DNA of 64,000 nt, from positions 248,001 to 312,000 of the forward strand of contig NZ_JANQOO010000021.1 in the NCBI RefSeq assembly GCF_028285715.1. The letters are read 5' to 3'. The position numbers and the translations under genes were made by a program. Shown one piece after another: positions 45,149-54,342 of this stretch. This DNA is from Ulvibacterium sp. GTDB lineage: Bacteria; Bacteroidota; Bacteroidia; Flavobacteriales; Flavobacteriaceae. Position 1 is the first letter of the stretch, and every line of letters starts with the position of its first letter. Below the pieces are notes generated by a model that worked only from the letters and a program-made list of their open reading frames with translations, was not told the origin of the DNA and did no database searches.

Positions 45149-45170
45149 TGCGCAACTTTGGGCTTAATAC
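45149..45170 (+). repeat. Degenerate attC-like half-site 5
   Basis: TGCGCAAC (45149-45156) is the exact complement of GTTGCGCA, the leading edge at 44742. It is followed by GGGCTTAATAC, similar to the L'' arms GGCTATAAT. No right half is found before the serine hydrolase gene. Confidence 0.4.
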
Positions 45171-45202
45171 CGATATGATGAAAAAAAGAATTTTGATGCC
45201 TT

Positions 45203-47239
45203 TTAGTTTTGGGGGTTTTTAATCCCAGGGGGTTGTTTTGTAGTTCCCCCATAAAACAGGTATTTACCCAGTGCTTGACCAAGCTTGTGTCCGGTATTGC
45301 TGTTGGTAAAAATCACAAAACCATTCCTTGATTCTGGATAGAGTACAAACTCACTTTGAAAATCATAATTGCTACCACCATGCATTATGGCCTTTCCCAC
45401 AACGGTCTCTTGGACGAAAAAGCCAAGTCCAATACCCAAGTCCCAATAATTGTACTCTGGCGAAGTGGGATAGTCAGGAGACAAAACCGCTTTATAGAAC
45501 ATAGCATCATATTGTTCCGCAGACATTCCCTGCCTGTTGGCCAAGGCAACAACGAACTTAGCGAAGTCACTTGCGTTGGTCAACATACTATGGGCTACTC
45601 CAGGTTCGGTCCCATATTCTGCCCAATAGGTGGGGTTGGATTGTAAATGTCCTTGGGCAAACTCCAGGTTTTCATTGCCGACGAAATAAATAGGTTCTAT
45701 TTCAAGTGCATTGATTACTTCTTCTTGTAAAAGTCGATTGATACCTTTGCCCGTAACCTTTTCTATGACACGGGCCAAATACTCAAAAGCTTCCCCCGAA
45801 TATCCAAACTGTGTTCCTGGATCAAAATTTAGTTTTCCTTCCGCTCCTGAGACGTGTCCTCCTGGGCCACCAAAAGCCCAGTTGGGCATTCCACTGGTAT
45901 GGTTTAAAACCATTCTTCCCGTTATTTTTTTGTATCGGGAATCATTTTCATAGTTTGGAAAGTGAAGTAAGGTGTACAACGGTATATCCAAATCAAATTC
46001 CTTTTGGTCAACCAATCTATTTACAATAAATGCAAATACACTTTTAGTAACAGAGGCCGCCTGAAATTTGGTTTGCTTGGTAATAGGAACATGGGTTAAA
46101 AGGCTTTTATGGCCAAAGACCTTATCGTAAGCTACTTTTCCATCTTTGATTATAGCGACCGAAGCCCCTGGAACGTTATAATACGCCATTTGAGCCCTAA
46201 TAAATGCATCAATTTCAAAAGCATTTAAATCTTCACCGGAAACTACGATACCCTTTTCCTTGAATAGGTAATTTGACTCTTTAAAAACTGGAATTACCAC
46301 CTCTCCTAAATCGGAGGGCTTTGCCCTTTCTATTGAAAAAAAATTTCGAAAATGGGTATCAACCCTAAATTGATTGCCATAACCATCCCCGGCAAAAGGA
46401 TGGGTCAGTTCATAGGAAGGTGATAAATAGTAGGCCCCTTCCGGTAATTCTGCCTCAAAATTTCCAATTGAATCCAACTTGACTTCAATCCAAAACTCTG
46501 GTTTTTTTCTATCCGTTATGCGTACTGTTTTTTGAGCCAGTAGCTCTTGATTTTCAAAAACAATAAGGCCTGTAACCTTTTGGAGCGGATTTTTTTCCGG
46601 TAGTAAAACTATATCCCCAAGTTGTCCTGAATTGAATTCTTTCCAAAAACCATTATATCCAATACCCCAATTGAAATAGGTTTTTTCCACATTCCCGAAA
46701 TCCACATCCACTATGAAATGATCGATGCCTATGGTCTTGGTGTTTTCTAAAATATTGGGCAAGATTATTCGAGCCTCAATGGTTTGGATATGGCCTTTTC
46801 TTCTTGATTTGAATTGAACACGATCTTCCGTGATTTGAGCGTGAATCGGATCTTTATGTTTTCCGTGTATTCTTAATTGCAATTCCTTATTCCTGAAAAT
46901 CAAGGAAGCCACACCACCTCCTCCTTTACTATGGATTCCATTGATGTAGAATTCGTAGTAGTCCTCGGGTGAATATTGGTCATCCGTTATTTCAGTAAAA
47001 AAATACAAAGCACTTTCATCTAGGTTATAGGCGATCTTAAACCGTGCTTTCAAATCTGCTTCGGAATCTAGGGGCTTACCAAAGTGCTCTTGTATAACAT
47101 TCCACTTTTCAACGTTCCAATCATCTGCCTTTGCATCAATTTTCTTAGAGGTACAAGGATAGGCGTAGGCTACTTTTCCGTTATGGGAATATGCCAGTAT
47201 CGAATATAGCATACACAGCAAGGGAAGTAATCCTTTCAT
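45203..47239 (-). CDS. Serine hydrolase (beta-lactamase class C fold) with N-terminal CBM9-like domain
   Basis: 678 residues, secreted (signal MKGLLPLLCMLYSILAYS). Residues about 30-230 resemble a carbohydrate-binding/DOMON-like CBM9 domain (WNVIQEHFGKPLDSEADL, YYEFYINGIHSKGGGGVAS). A linker domain follows, then the class C beta-lactamase/DD-peptidase fold from about 340: AASVTKSVFAF (SxxK with S396, K399), FGYSGEAFEYLARVIEKVTG (Tyr motif), MHGGSNYDFQSEF (HGG in place of KTG). Probably hydrolyses a peptide or ester at the cell envelope. Overlaps the M56 gene by 4 bp (ATGA) in a BlaI operon. Confidence 0.88.
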   Translation of the reverse strand: MKGLLPLLCMLYSILAYSHNGKVAYAYPCTSKKIDAKADDWNVEKWNVIQEHFGKPLDSEADLKARFKIAYNLDESALYFFTEITDDQYSPEDYYEFYINGIHSKGGGGVASLIFRNKELQLRIHGKHKDPIHAQITEDRVQFKSRRKGHIQTIEARIILPNILENTKTIGIDHFIVDVDFGNVEKTYFNWGIGYNGFWKEFNSGQLGDIVLLPEKNPLQKVTGLIVFENQELLAQKTVRITDRKKPEFWIEVKLDSIGNFEAELPEGAYYLSPSYELTHPFAGDGYGNQFRVDTHFRNFFSIERAKPSDLGEVVIPVFKESNYLFKEKGIVVSGEDLNAFEIDAFIRAQMAYYNVPGASVAIIKDGKVAYDKVFGHKSLLTHVPITKQTKFQAASVTKSVFAFIVNRLVDQKEFDLDIPLYTLLHFPNYENDSRYKKITGRMVLNHTSGMPNWAFGGPGGHVSGAEGKLNFDPGTQFGYSGEAFEYLARVIEKVTGKGINRLLQEEVINALEIEPIYFVGNENLEFAQGHLQSNPTYWAEYGTEPGVAHSMLTNASDFAKFVVALANRQGMSAEQYDAMFYKAVLSPDYPTSPEYNYWDLGIGLGFFVQETVVGKAIMHGGSNYDFQSEFVLYPESRNGFVIFTNSNTGHKLGQALGKYLFYGGTTKQPPGIKNPQN

Positions 47240-48969
47240 AGTCCATTGGATTTTAATTCGATATCACCACTGGTAGTCTCAAATCTAAAAGTCCCCTCAT
47301 TGTCACCGATATTGAATGATTTCATCACCTTTTGTTTTCTCATAAACCTTTCTTCAATTGGGAAATCGGTAGAAAAAGAACCATCGCCGGCCTTTTGATC
47401 AATTTTGCCGGAAAATGTTTTCGGATAGGCAATGCTTAAATTTCCACTGATGGTCTTAAATGAGGATACTCCGGTTGGAACCGAAGAAAATGAGGCCTTG
47501 ATGTCCCCACTTACTGTTTCCAAATCGGCATTTCCGGATACGCTTTCCAAAGCAATAGAACCCGTAATATGTTTAACTCTAATATTATGGGCTCTAATGG
47601 ACTCAATACGGACCTCACCTCCATTAACATTTTGAACAACAAGGTTAGTGTTTCTTGGGAGTTTAATGGTATAGTCTATCCTAAACGTATAGGAGAAACA
47701 AGGGGCTCCGCCACAATTTTCATTATAACTAAAAGAATCTTCTTCCTCATTGAATTTTGAGTAGGGGGAATCCAGGTAAATTGCAAAGTAATCGTCGGTG
47801 GCCAACTTCCCAACCTTAATCTCCTCCACACCTTTGTTTATCTGTTCTTCAGTTGGGGCACTAATGGATTTAAAGGCAGAAACTTGAATGTCCTCTTTAT
47901 CATGACCAATTATTTCCACTTTCCCGGTGATATTGGCCAAAACGAAGGTGTTCTCCGTATTTCGATTCTTGAAGGAACCTTCTATTCTAATGGCCTCTTC
48001 ATGGTCATAGTCATACATAAAGGATTCTTTTGGTGAAATAGCATCATTGTCCCCACCGATTATCGGATTGAATGAAAATATGGTCAGACTAAATATGGGG
48101 AGTATCAATAGGTACCTCCAACTGGAACTCATCGAGGACTTTTTGGAATTCATCATTTCAATTCTTTTTTCCAATAAGGTTTGGTTGTAATTATTGGTGA
48201 AACTCAACGGATGAATCCGAGCCGAAACCTTTAACAAGCTCATTTGATAGGATTCCCTATCAATACCAGAATGTAACATTTCATCATCCACTTGATACTC
48301 CATATTATTGCTGATTTGATTTCTTATTCCCCAAACAAAGGGATTGAACCAAAAGAGGACCAGCAGTAACTCACCCAGCAATTTGTCCAGATAATGCTTT
48401 TGATCAACATGAAGTTTCTCATGCAATACTATTTGTTCATAGGTGTCGTAATCGTATAGGGACGGATTTATATAGATATTCCTGAAAAAGGAAAATGGAG
48501 GGGATTCCCTTTGTAATTCGTAAATCCTATAGTTGCCATCACGGATAAATTCCAAGCGGGACGATTTCAATCGTAGTACAACTAGTTGTACTAGAAAGCT
48601 GGATAAAAAAACGAGCACTCCAGCCAAATATACTCCCAATGCCATTTTTGGCCACTTTGGGTCATCTTTAAAAACAACAAGCTGTGTTTTATGTTGCCGT
48701 TTTTGGGAAATCCGGTCTGCAAGTTTAGAATCTTTTGCTTTTCTTATAGATGGTCTAGTAGGCACTATAATCTCAGCTAAGTTTTTTGACCCATTACGTA
48801 GTGACCAATCTTGAGGTATCTCTATCAACGGAAGTGAAACCGAAATCAAGATCATTACGAGCAGAGCGAATCGATTGAATTTGAAGAATGTTTCCCGACT
48901 CAACAAAAAGCGAAAGACCACATAAGTCAAAAGAAATAACAATGAAACATGGAAAAAATAGTTAATCAT
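47236..48969 (-). CDS. M56 family metallopeptidase (BlaR1-like sensor) with DUF4097-type C-terminal domain
   Basis: 577 residues. N-terminal membrane helices (YFFHVSLLFLLTYVVFRFLL, FALLVMILISVSLPLIEI, MALGVYLAGVLVFLSSFLV). Zinc motif HEKLHVDQ (H183, E184, H187) with the downstream ligand region NMEYQVDDEML. One more helix (SWRYLLILPIFSLTIFSF), then a periplasmic part at about 340-577 with many short beta-strands (TGKVEIIGHDKED, GEVRIESIRAHNIRV, TTSGDIELKS) like DUF4097. It likely cleaves the BlaI repressor upon an envelope signal. Between blaI and the serine hydrolase. Confidence 0.9.
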   Translation of the reverse strand: MINYFFHVSLLFLLTYVVFRFLLSRETFFKFNRFALLVMILISVSLPLIEIPQDWSLRNGSKNLAEIIVPTRPSIRKAKDSKLADRISQKRQHKTQLVVFKDDPKWPKMALGVYLAGVLVFLSSFLVQLVVLRLKSSRLEFIRDGNYRIYELQRESPPFSFFRNIYINPSLYDYDTYEQIVLHEKLHVDQKHYLDKLLGELLLVLFWFNPFVWGIRNQISNNMEYQVDDEMLHSGIDRESYQMSLLKVSARIHPLSFTNNYNQTLLEKRIEMMNSKKSSMSSSWRYLLILPIFSLTIFSFNPIIGGDNDAISPKESFMYDYDHEEAIRIEGSFKNRNTENTFVLANITGKVEIIGHDKEDIQVSAFKSISAPTEEQINKGVEEIKVGKLATDDYFAIYLDSPYSKFNEEEDSFSYNENCGGAPCFSYTFRIDYTIKLPRNTNLVVQNVNGGEVRIESIRAHNIRVKHITGSIALESVSGNADLETVSGDIKASFSSVPTGVSSFKTISGNLSIAYPKTFSGKIDQKAGDGSFSTDFPIEERFMRKQKVMKSFNIGDNEGTFRFETTSGDIELKSNGL

Positions 48970-48970
48970 A

Positions 48971-49330
48971 CTATTGTCTTGATTTTATGCGTTTTAGGAT
49001 TCTCTTCAGATCCGCTTCCGTAATCTTTTCTTCCTTGGCAAAATGGGCTATCATTTTTGAGTAGGACTTATCGAAGTATTTATCCACTACGGAATTGACA
49101 AGCAAATCTTTATACCTATCTTCAGAGACTATGGGAAAGTATTGAAAGGTTTTACCAAAAGTATGATGGTCCAAAAACCCTTTTTCCTCTAAAATTCTTA
49201 CCATTGTGGCAACAGAATTGTAATGGGGTTTGGGCTCGGGCAACTCGGCGACCACCTCTTTGACGAATGCCTTTTTTATCTTCCAAAAGACCCTCATAAT
49301 TTGCTCTTCTCGTTTTGCTAGTTTTTCCAT
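48971..49330 (-). CDS. BlaI/MecI/CopY family transcriptional repressor
   Basis: 119 residues. Winged helix KREEQIMRVFWKIKKAFVKE, HYNSVATMVRILEEKGFLDH, then the dimerisation tail. The recognised BlaI cleavage mechanism needs an M56 partner, which is the next gene one base away. Two perfect dyads overlap its promoter, so it most probably represses its own operon. Confidence 0.94.
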   Translation of the reverse strand: MEKLAKREEQIMRVFWKIKKAFVKEVVAELPEPKPHYNSVATMVRILEEKGFLDHHTFGKTFQYFPIVSEDRYKDLLVNSVVDKYFDKSYSKMIAHFAKEEKITEADLKRILKRIKSRQ

Positions 49331-49349
49331 ATTGATCCAGGTTATGAGC

Positions 49350-49380
49350 CAAATATATAACTAATACATTAGTTTTACAA
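49350..49380 (-). promoter_or_regulatory. Promoter of the blaI-M56-serine hydrolase operon
   Basis: On the minus strand TTG at 49380-49378 and TATATTTG at 49357-49350 with a 20-bp spacer. The region between them is occupied by operator 1, and the -33 element lies in operator 2. Confidence 0.7.
49359..49374. promoter_or_regulatory. BlaI-type operator 1
   Basis: Perfect 16-bp dyad AACTAAT-AC-ATTAGTT lying between the -33 and -7 elements. Confidence 0.75.
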
Positions 49381-49394
49381 CTAATCGATTAGTT
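49379..49394. promoter_or_regulatory. BlaI-type operator 2
   Basis: Perfect 16-bp dyad AACTAAT-CG-ATTAGTT, exactly 20 bp from operator 1 (two helical turns) and covering the -33 element. Confidence 0.75.
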
Positions 49395-49604
49395 AATAAT
49401 GGCATTTTATTACAATAGAGGCTTTATGGAAAACAAAGCACTACCAAAAGAAAACAGAGGTTTTCACCGATTTCTGTACCGAAAACACCCCCTACTCTCT
49501 TGTTTAGGGGCATTGTAAAATTGCATCGGGAAATAAACGTTTTGTCTGGCGATGAGCCGATACCCTTCTAAGGTTAGACAACTTCCTTTTATAAAAGTTG
49601 TGCA

Positions 49605-50867
49605 TCAGGACTTTGTCAATATCCGTATTTCTTCTGCAATCAGGTGTAAGGGAGCATACGTTTCGATTTCTTGCTTTAAACCCTGGGCGCTTTTTTTGAA
49701 TCTTGTATTTTCCAATACGGTTTTAACTGCTGATTTTATTTCCTTTGGTTTTGGCCTCAACTTGTTGAGATTGATACCACAACCCGAGTGGGCCACCCTG
49801 GCCGAGACTTCCATCTTATCCTCACTTCCGCCAGAGGAGACCAAAGGAATGCCATGTGCCAATGCCATGTGGGTAGCCCCGAAGCCTCCATTTGTTACCA
49901 TGACATCCACATAGGGCAACAAGTTTCCAAAGGGAATGAATTCCGCAGTTTTTACATGACTTGGTAAATCTTTGATTTCTGTTTTAACGGGCAGAGCAAT
50001 CAACAGGACATTCTCACGCTTAAAGGCTTCGATCGTTGGGAGAATAAGCTCTGTGATATCATTTGCAATGGTGCCTTGGTTCACCAAAATCACTTTTCGT
50101 TCATCTTGCAATTCAGCCCACCACTCCGGCTCGGTAAAATCGGTTTTACGATCGGGCAGGATTGGGCCTAAATATTTAATGTTTTTGGGCATATCGCTTC
50201 GCTGGTAATCAAGTCCTGGAATGGTCGTGGCAAAAACGGTGGAGGCACTTTGTAGAAAACTGTTAAAAATATGGTCATAGGGCTTCAGTCCCATCCCATT
50301 TCTAAGCTTATTACAATAACTTTTTAAATCCCTGAACACTATTTTCTCGGCCAAAAAATTCAAGAAAAGTATTCTTAATCTTTCCAAAAATGAATCCGCG
50401 GGCCCAATGCCGGTACCAAATGGACCATGGTCCCTGCTAGATAAAGTAAGTGGAATAACGTGAAGATTTATACTGGGAGTATTGTATTTTTCTGTGAAAA
50501 AATAAGGCCCATACACCATAGGGTCACTAATATACAAATCGGGTTCAAAGTCCTTTCTTAATGCATCAATAATCCCAATGGTAGGAATAGCCATATCATA
50601 GCACCACGTCTTGATGTAGAATTTTATTTGAGCAATGCCCTTAAGTTTCTTTAATTCGGGCTTAAACTCATAAATATCCATACCTTTGGGATCAAAATCT
50701 TCGGGCAAGCCTATAAATTTGGCTCCAACGGCTTCTATCTTGTTTTGATAGGCTCTTCCACAAAGCCAGACCACCTCATGCTCGCGCTTGACCAAATGAT
50801 CGACTACAGGTACAAATGGATTGACATGGCCATCCGCGGCGGCACAAGCTACTAGGATTTTTGACAT
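49605..50867 (-). CDS. GT1-type glycosyltransferase (UDP-sugar, MGT-like)
   Basis: 420 residues, GT-B fold. N-terminal acceptor half (ILVACAAADGHVNPFVPVVD, with the catalytic-type His of GHVNP). C-terminal donor half: VILVNQGTIANDITELILP, TAEFIPFGNLLPYVDVMVTN, GGFGATHMALAHGIPLV (the GG..H..A..G..P donor signature). Resembles macrolide/flavonoid/zeaxanthin glucosyltransferases. Acceptor unknown. Single gene with no obvious partner; GTAATATTAC palindrome upstream at 50897. Confidence 0.9.
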   Translation of the reverse strand: MSKILVACAAADGHVNPFVPVVDHLVKREHEVVWLCGRAYQNKIEAVGAKFIGLPEDFDPKGMDIYEFKPELKKLKGIAQIKFYIKTWCYDMAIPTIGIIDALRKDFEPDLYISDPMVYGPYFFTEKYNTPSINLHVIPLTLSSRDHGPFGTGIGPADSFLERLRILFLNFLAEKIVFRDLKSYCNKLRNGMGLKPYDHIFNSFLQSASTVFATTIPGLDYQRSDMPKNIKYLGPILPDRKTDFTEPEWWAELQDERKVILVNQGTIANDITELILPTIEAFKRENVLLIALPVKTEIKDLPSHVKTAEFIPFGNLLPYVDVMVTNGGFGATHMALAHGIPLVSSGGSEDKMEVSARVAHSGCGINLNKLRPKPKEIKSAVKTVLENTRFKKSAQGLKQEIETYAPLHLIAEEIRILTKS

Positions 50868-51267
50868 GTTTTTTTATTTGAAGTGTTAATATACTCGTAA
50901 TATTACAATTACAGGACACTACCCTAATTTTTAAGACCTTAACCTTTCAAAAGCACCTATTTTTACGTTAAGAATCGCCTTACATCTTAGAGTTTTATCT
51001 GCCAATACGTTTTTAATGGATAACTTAACCTATATTTCTTTACCCAAAAAATGAGATAAATCAAAAATTCGAGACCTTCTTCGTTTCCAATTCCAGGGTT
51101 AAAACCTCCCATTGCCAAACAGATAGTTTGGCAGGAATTATTTATCAATCGATTCAAACTGTCCGGTTACGATCTCTGCCTGGAAAGAGGGCCGTACCTC
51201 GCCTAATATTTGTATGAGCGGATCCAGGGAAAACGGTATTCCTAAGGAATTATGCTTACATTTAAGC
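50868..51267. other. Intergenic region with a strong hairpin upstream of the hybrid kinase
   Basis: 400 bp without a gene. TGCCAAAC (51113-51120) pairs perfectly with GTTTGGCA (51126-51133); outside it GGAATT and AATTCC form an extended stem. No T run follows, so it is not a simple terminator; possible operator or RNA structure. Confidence 0.45.
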
Positions 51268-54204
51268 ATGGCCAGAATCCAAATTTTAATTCTTTTTTTC
51301 ATTTCGGTATGTGCCTATCCGCAATCAAGGGTTGATAGTCTAGAGCAAAAGCTTCGAATTGAAAAAGTGGATTCGACAAGGGTAAGTCTATTACTCGACT
51401 TGGCCGACGAATACCGTTATGAAAATCCCAAAAAAGCGGAACAGAATGTTCTCGATGCTTTAACACTTGCCGCTTCAATAGACGAGAAAAGGCATGAGGT
51501 CTCAGGATTGATTGTTCATGCAGACCTATTGACGGATCGTGCCAGTTATGATTCTGCGATTGTCTTATTTCAAAAGGCCCTTTCTATATCGGAACGAATA
51601 AAATTCGATGACGGCAAGAGTGCGGCCCTAATTGGCCTAGGTAATACAAATACTAGAAAGGGGAATCTAGACAAAGGCGAGGAATATCTACTGTTGAATA
51701 TTGCTTTCGCTACTGAAACTGAAGACCTGGTAGGAGTGGCCAGCGCCTATAACAACCTGGGCAATATTTACAACGAACAAGGGGAATACAAAAAAGCGAT
51801 GGAAGCCTACACAGAGGCAGCAAAAATGAATACACAAATTGGGCATGAAAAACATACAGCCATCAACATGGCCAATATAGGCATGATCTATCAAAAACTT
51901 GAAAATTATGATAGCGCAATTGCCTATTTCCAAAAGAGTGACAGTCTTTTCGTGAAACTGGACTTTCAAGCGGGGCGGGTGTTCGTAATGGAAAACATGG
52001 GCATCATTTTTAGAAATCAAGATAGGCCGGATGAAGCTCTTGAATTGTATCAAGAAGTCCTGGAAAGCTATAACAAATTGGGTAGAAAGCGAGAGCTATC
52101 ACAGACCTATAACAAAATCGGAAATATTTATTCGGACAAGGAACAATCAGATAAAGCCATTGAAAACTTTCGCCTATCCTTATCGCTAGCCGAGGAAATC
52201 AATGATTCCATCAACATGGCCATGGCCAATCGAGCCTTGGGTCAACAATTCCTTTATTTCAAAAAAATTGATAGTTCAGTGCATTATGCTGAACAAGCCT
52301 TGAGAATAGCCAACGCCACTGGCGTCGAATTGACGGTAATGGATAGCTATGAAACCCTTTCTGAAGTTAACTATGCCAAAAACAACTACAAAAGCGCTTA
52401 CGATTTCAGGATCAAATATGAGGCACTTAAAGACAGCTTATACACCTTGGAAAAGCGCGACATGGCCGAAGAGATAGAGGCCAAGTACCAAAACGAGCAA
52501 CAGGCAAAGGAAATTGCTCTTTTGGCTTCCGAAAAAGAGCTGCAGGAATTGCAGTTAAGTAAACGGAAAAACGAACGAAATGGCATTATTGTGGTGGCTA
52601 TTTTTATGTTGTTATTGACTGGTTTGTTGTATAACCAATACCGTATCAAACAAAAGTCGAATAGGGAGCTCAAGGAACTGAATACCCTAAAATCCAACTT
52701 TTTCGCTAACATTTCACATGAGTTCAGAACCCCCCTCACCTTAATACAGGGGCCCATTGAAAATCTGGAACAAAATCCGGAAGAACAACTGGATCGGAAG
52801 GATGTGAAGATGATCCGAAGGAACACTAATAAAGTGCTGGGACTGGTAAACCAATTGTTGGATCTCTCCAAAATCGATGAGGGTAAATTAGAGCTCAAGT
52901 CCTCAGAAGGTGACCTGTTTAAATGTCTCCGTACCGCGGCGGCATCTTTCAATTCCCATGCTGCGCAACGGAACATGGACTATCGGGTATCCGTACCCAA
53001 CGAAGTACTTTGGGCGGCATTTGACCGGGACAAACTGGAAAAAGTGGTGTACAACGTGTTAAGCAACGCCTTTAAGTTTAGCGAGGATGGAGAATCGGTT
53101 GCTTTTAAGGTATCCTACACCGGCCAAGAGTTATGTATTCATGTATCGGATTCGGGTCGTGGTATTTCCGAAGAAAAACTACCCTTTATTTTTGATCGCT
53201 TCTACCAGGTGGATAGTAGTATTACCAAAGATCAGGAAGGTTCGGGCATTGGATTATCCCTTTCCAAAGATCTTATAGAATTAATGGATGGGACCATAAC
53301 CGTTTCCAGTGAGAAAGGAATGGGTACTTTTTTTACTATTCAGGTTCCTATTGAAAAGATCAAGATACCAGAGATCCGCACAGATCTTGTCCCATCCACG
53401 CCTGCGGATAAAGCTTTCGGGGCAAAGGCCTACGAGTTTCCAAAAGCGGAAGTTAACGGGGCTTCAAAAATTCTAGTGATAGAGGACAATGAAGACATGC
53501 GCCAGTACATCAAAAAGCAACTTTTACTTAGCTATAATGTTATCGAGGCCAAGCATGGAGAACAAGGCGTGAAATTGGCAGACTCGGATACACCAGACCT
53601 GGTTATAACCGATTTGATGATGCCCAAGATGGACGGTATGGAGGTTTGCAGAAGATTGAAGTCTGATATCCATACCAGTCATATCCCAATTATTATGCTT
53701 ACCGCACGAGCAGGCGAAGCAAATAAAATTGAAGGTTTGGAAACAGGGGCCGATGATTACCTCACGAAACCCTTTAGTGCCAAGGAGCTTATGGCCAGGG
53801 TCAAGAACCTGATCGAGCAGCGAAAACGTTTGTTAGAGCACTATAAACAAAGTGAACGCACCTTAATCCCCGAAAAAATCACGACCACCTCATTGGACAA
53901 AAAATTTTTGGAGCGGGTACTCGATTTATTGGAAAAAAACCATTCAAACCCAGATTTTGGTGTACCACAAATGCAGCAAGAACTGGCCATGAGCAAGACC
54001 CAGCTCAACAGAAAACTAAAGGCCCTGACCCAAGAATCCCCTCGCGATATCCTTAGGAATTTCCGTTTAAAACGCGCAGCGCAGTTGTTGTCGCGAAAAT
54101 CCGACACGGTTACCCAAATCGCTTATCAGGTGGGCTTTGAAAATCTTTCCTATTTCGCCAAATGTTTTAAGGAACAATACGGTGTTTCTCCTTCTTCCTA
54201 TTAA
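51268..54204 (+). CDS. Hybrid two-component regulator: TPR sensor, histidine kinase, receiver, AraC output
   Basis: 978 residues from ATG at 51268 (signal/anchor ARIQILILFFISVCAYPQ). Periplasmic TPR repeats at about 30-400 (AYNNLGNIYNEQGEYKKAME, TYNKIGNIYSDKEQSDKAI). Membrane helix about 438-455 (GIIVVAIFMLLLTGLLY). HisKA with FANISHEFRTPLTLIQGP (His484), HATPase (NVLSNAFKFSEDG, GSGIGLSLSKDL), receiver with VITDLMMPKMDG (Asp782), C-terminal AraC HTH (VTQIAYQVGFENLSYFAKCF). All phosphorelay residues intact. Differs from the classic Bacteroides HTCS by having TPRs instead of a beta-propeller sensor. Signal unknown. Confidence 0.93.
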   Translation: MARIQILILFFISVCAYPQSRVDSLEQKLRIEKVDSTRVSLLLDLADEYRYENPKKAEQNVLDALTLAASIDEKRHEVSGLIVHADLLTDRASYDSAIVLFQKALSISERIKFDDGKSAALIGLGNTNTRKGNLDKGEEYLLLNIAFATETEDLVGVASAYNNLGNIYNEQGEYKKAMEAYTEAAKMNTQIGHEKHTAINMANIGMIYQKLENYDSAIAYFQKSDSLFVKLDFQAGRVFVMENMGIIFRNQDRPDEALELYQEVLESYNKLGRKRELSQTYNKIGNIYSDKEQSDKAIENFRLSLSLAEEINDSINMAMANRALGQQFLYFKKIDSSVHYAEQALRIANATGVELTVMDSYETLSEVNYAKNNYKSAYDFRIKYEALKDSLYTLEKRDMAEEIEAKYQNEQQAKEIALLASEKELQELQLSKRKNERNGIIVVAIFMLLLTGLLYNQYRIKQKSNRELKELNTLKSNFFANISHEFRTPLTLIQGPIENLEQNPEEQLDRKDVKMIRRNTNKVLGLVNQLLDLSKIDEGKLELKSSEGDLFKCLRTAAASFNSHAAQRNMDYRVSVPNEVLWAAFDRDKLEKVVYNVLSNAFKFSEDGESVAFKVSYTGQELCIHVSDSGRGISEEKLPFIFDRFYQVDSSITKDQEGSGIGLSLSKDLIELMDGTITVSSEKGMGTFFTIQVPIEKIKIPEIRTDLVPSTPADKAFGAKAYEFPKAEVNGASKILVIEDNEDMRQYIKKQLLLSYNVIEAKHGEQGVKLADSDTPDLVITDLMMPKMDGMEVCRRLKSDIHTSHIPIIMLTARAGEANKIEGLETGADDYLTKPFSAKELMARVKNLIEQRKRLLEHYKQSERTLIPEKITTTSLDKKFLERVLDLLEKNHSNPDFGVPQMQQELAMSKTQLNRKLKALTQESPRDILRNFRLKRAAQLLSRKSDTVTQIAYQVGFENLSYFAKCFKEQYGVSPSSY

Positions 54205-54342
54205 AAACACCCTCGGTTCTGGTATGATTTGGTTCGCCAGTGTTACTTTTTGGTTCTGAATTGTCAGTCCTGAAAAAGCTTGGAAATTACTTTTGATGGT
54301 AGTGTTAAAGTTCCGGCCTTTTACAAATAAAACTTGATAATC

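Noticed and set aside
50897-50906. GTAATATTAC palindrome upstream of the glycosyltransferase as an operator
   Set aside because: Short AT-rich palindrome expected by chance; no second copy and no adjacent regulator.
54233-54252. Reverse GTAACAC near 54250 as a fifth ECF promoter
   Set aside because: No ATC at the fixed 15-bp distance and no gene in the right position.
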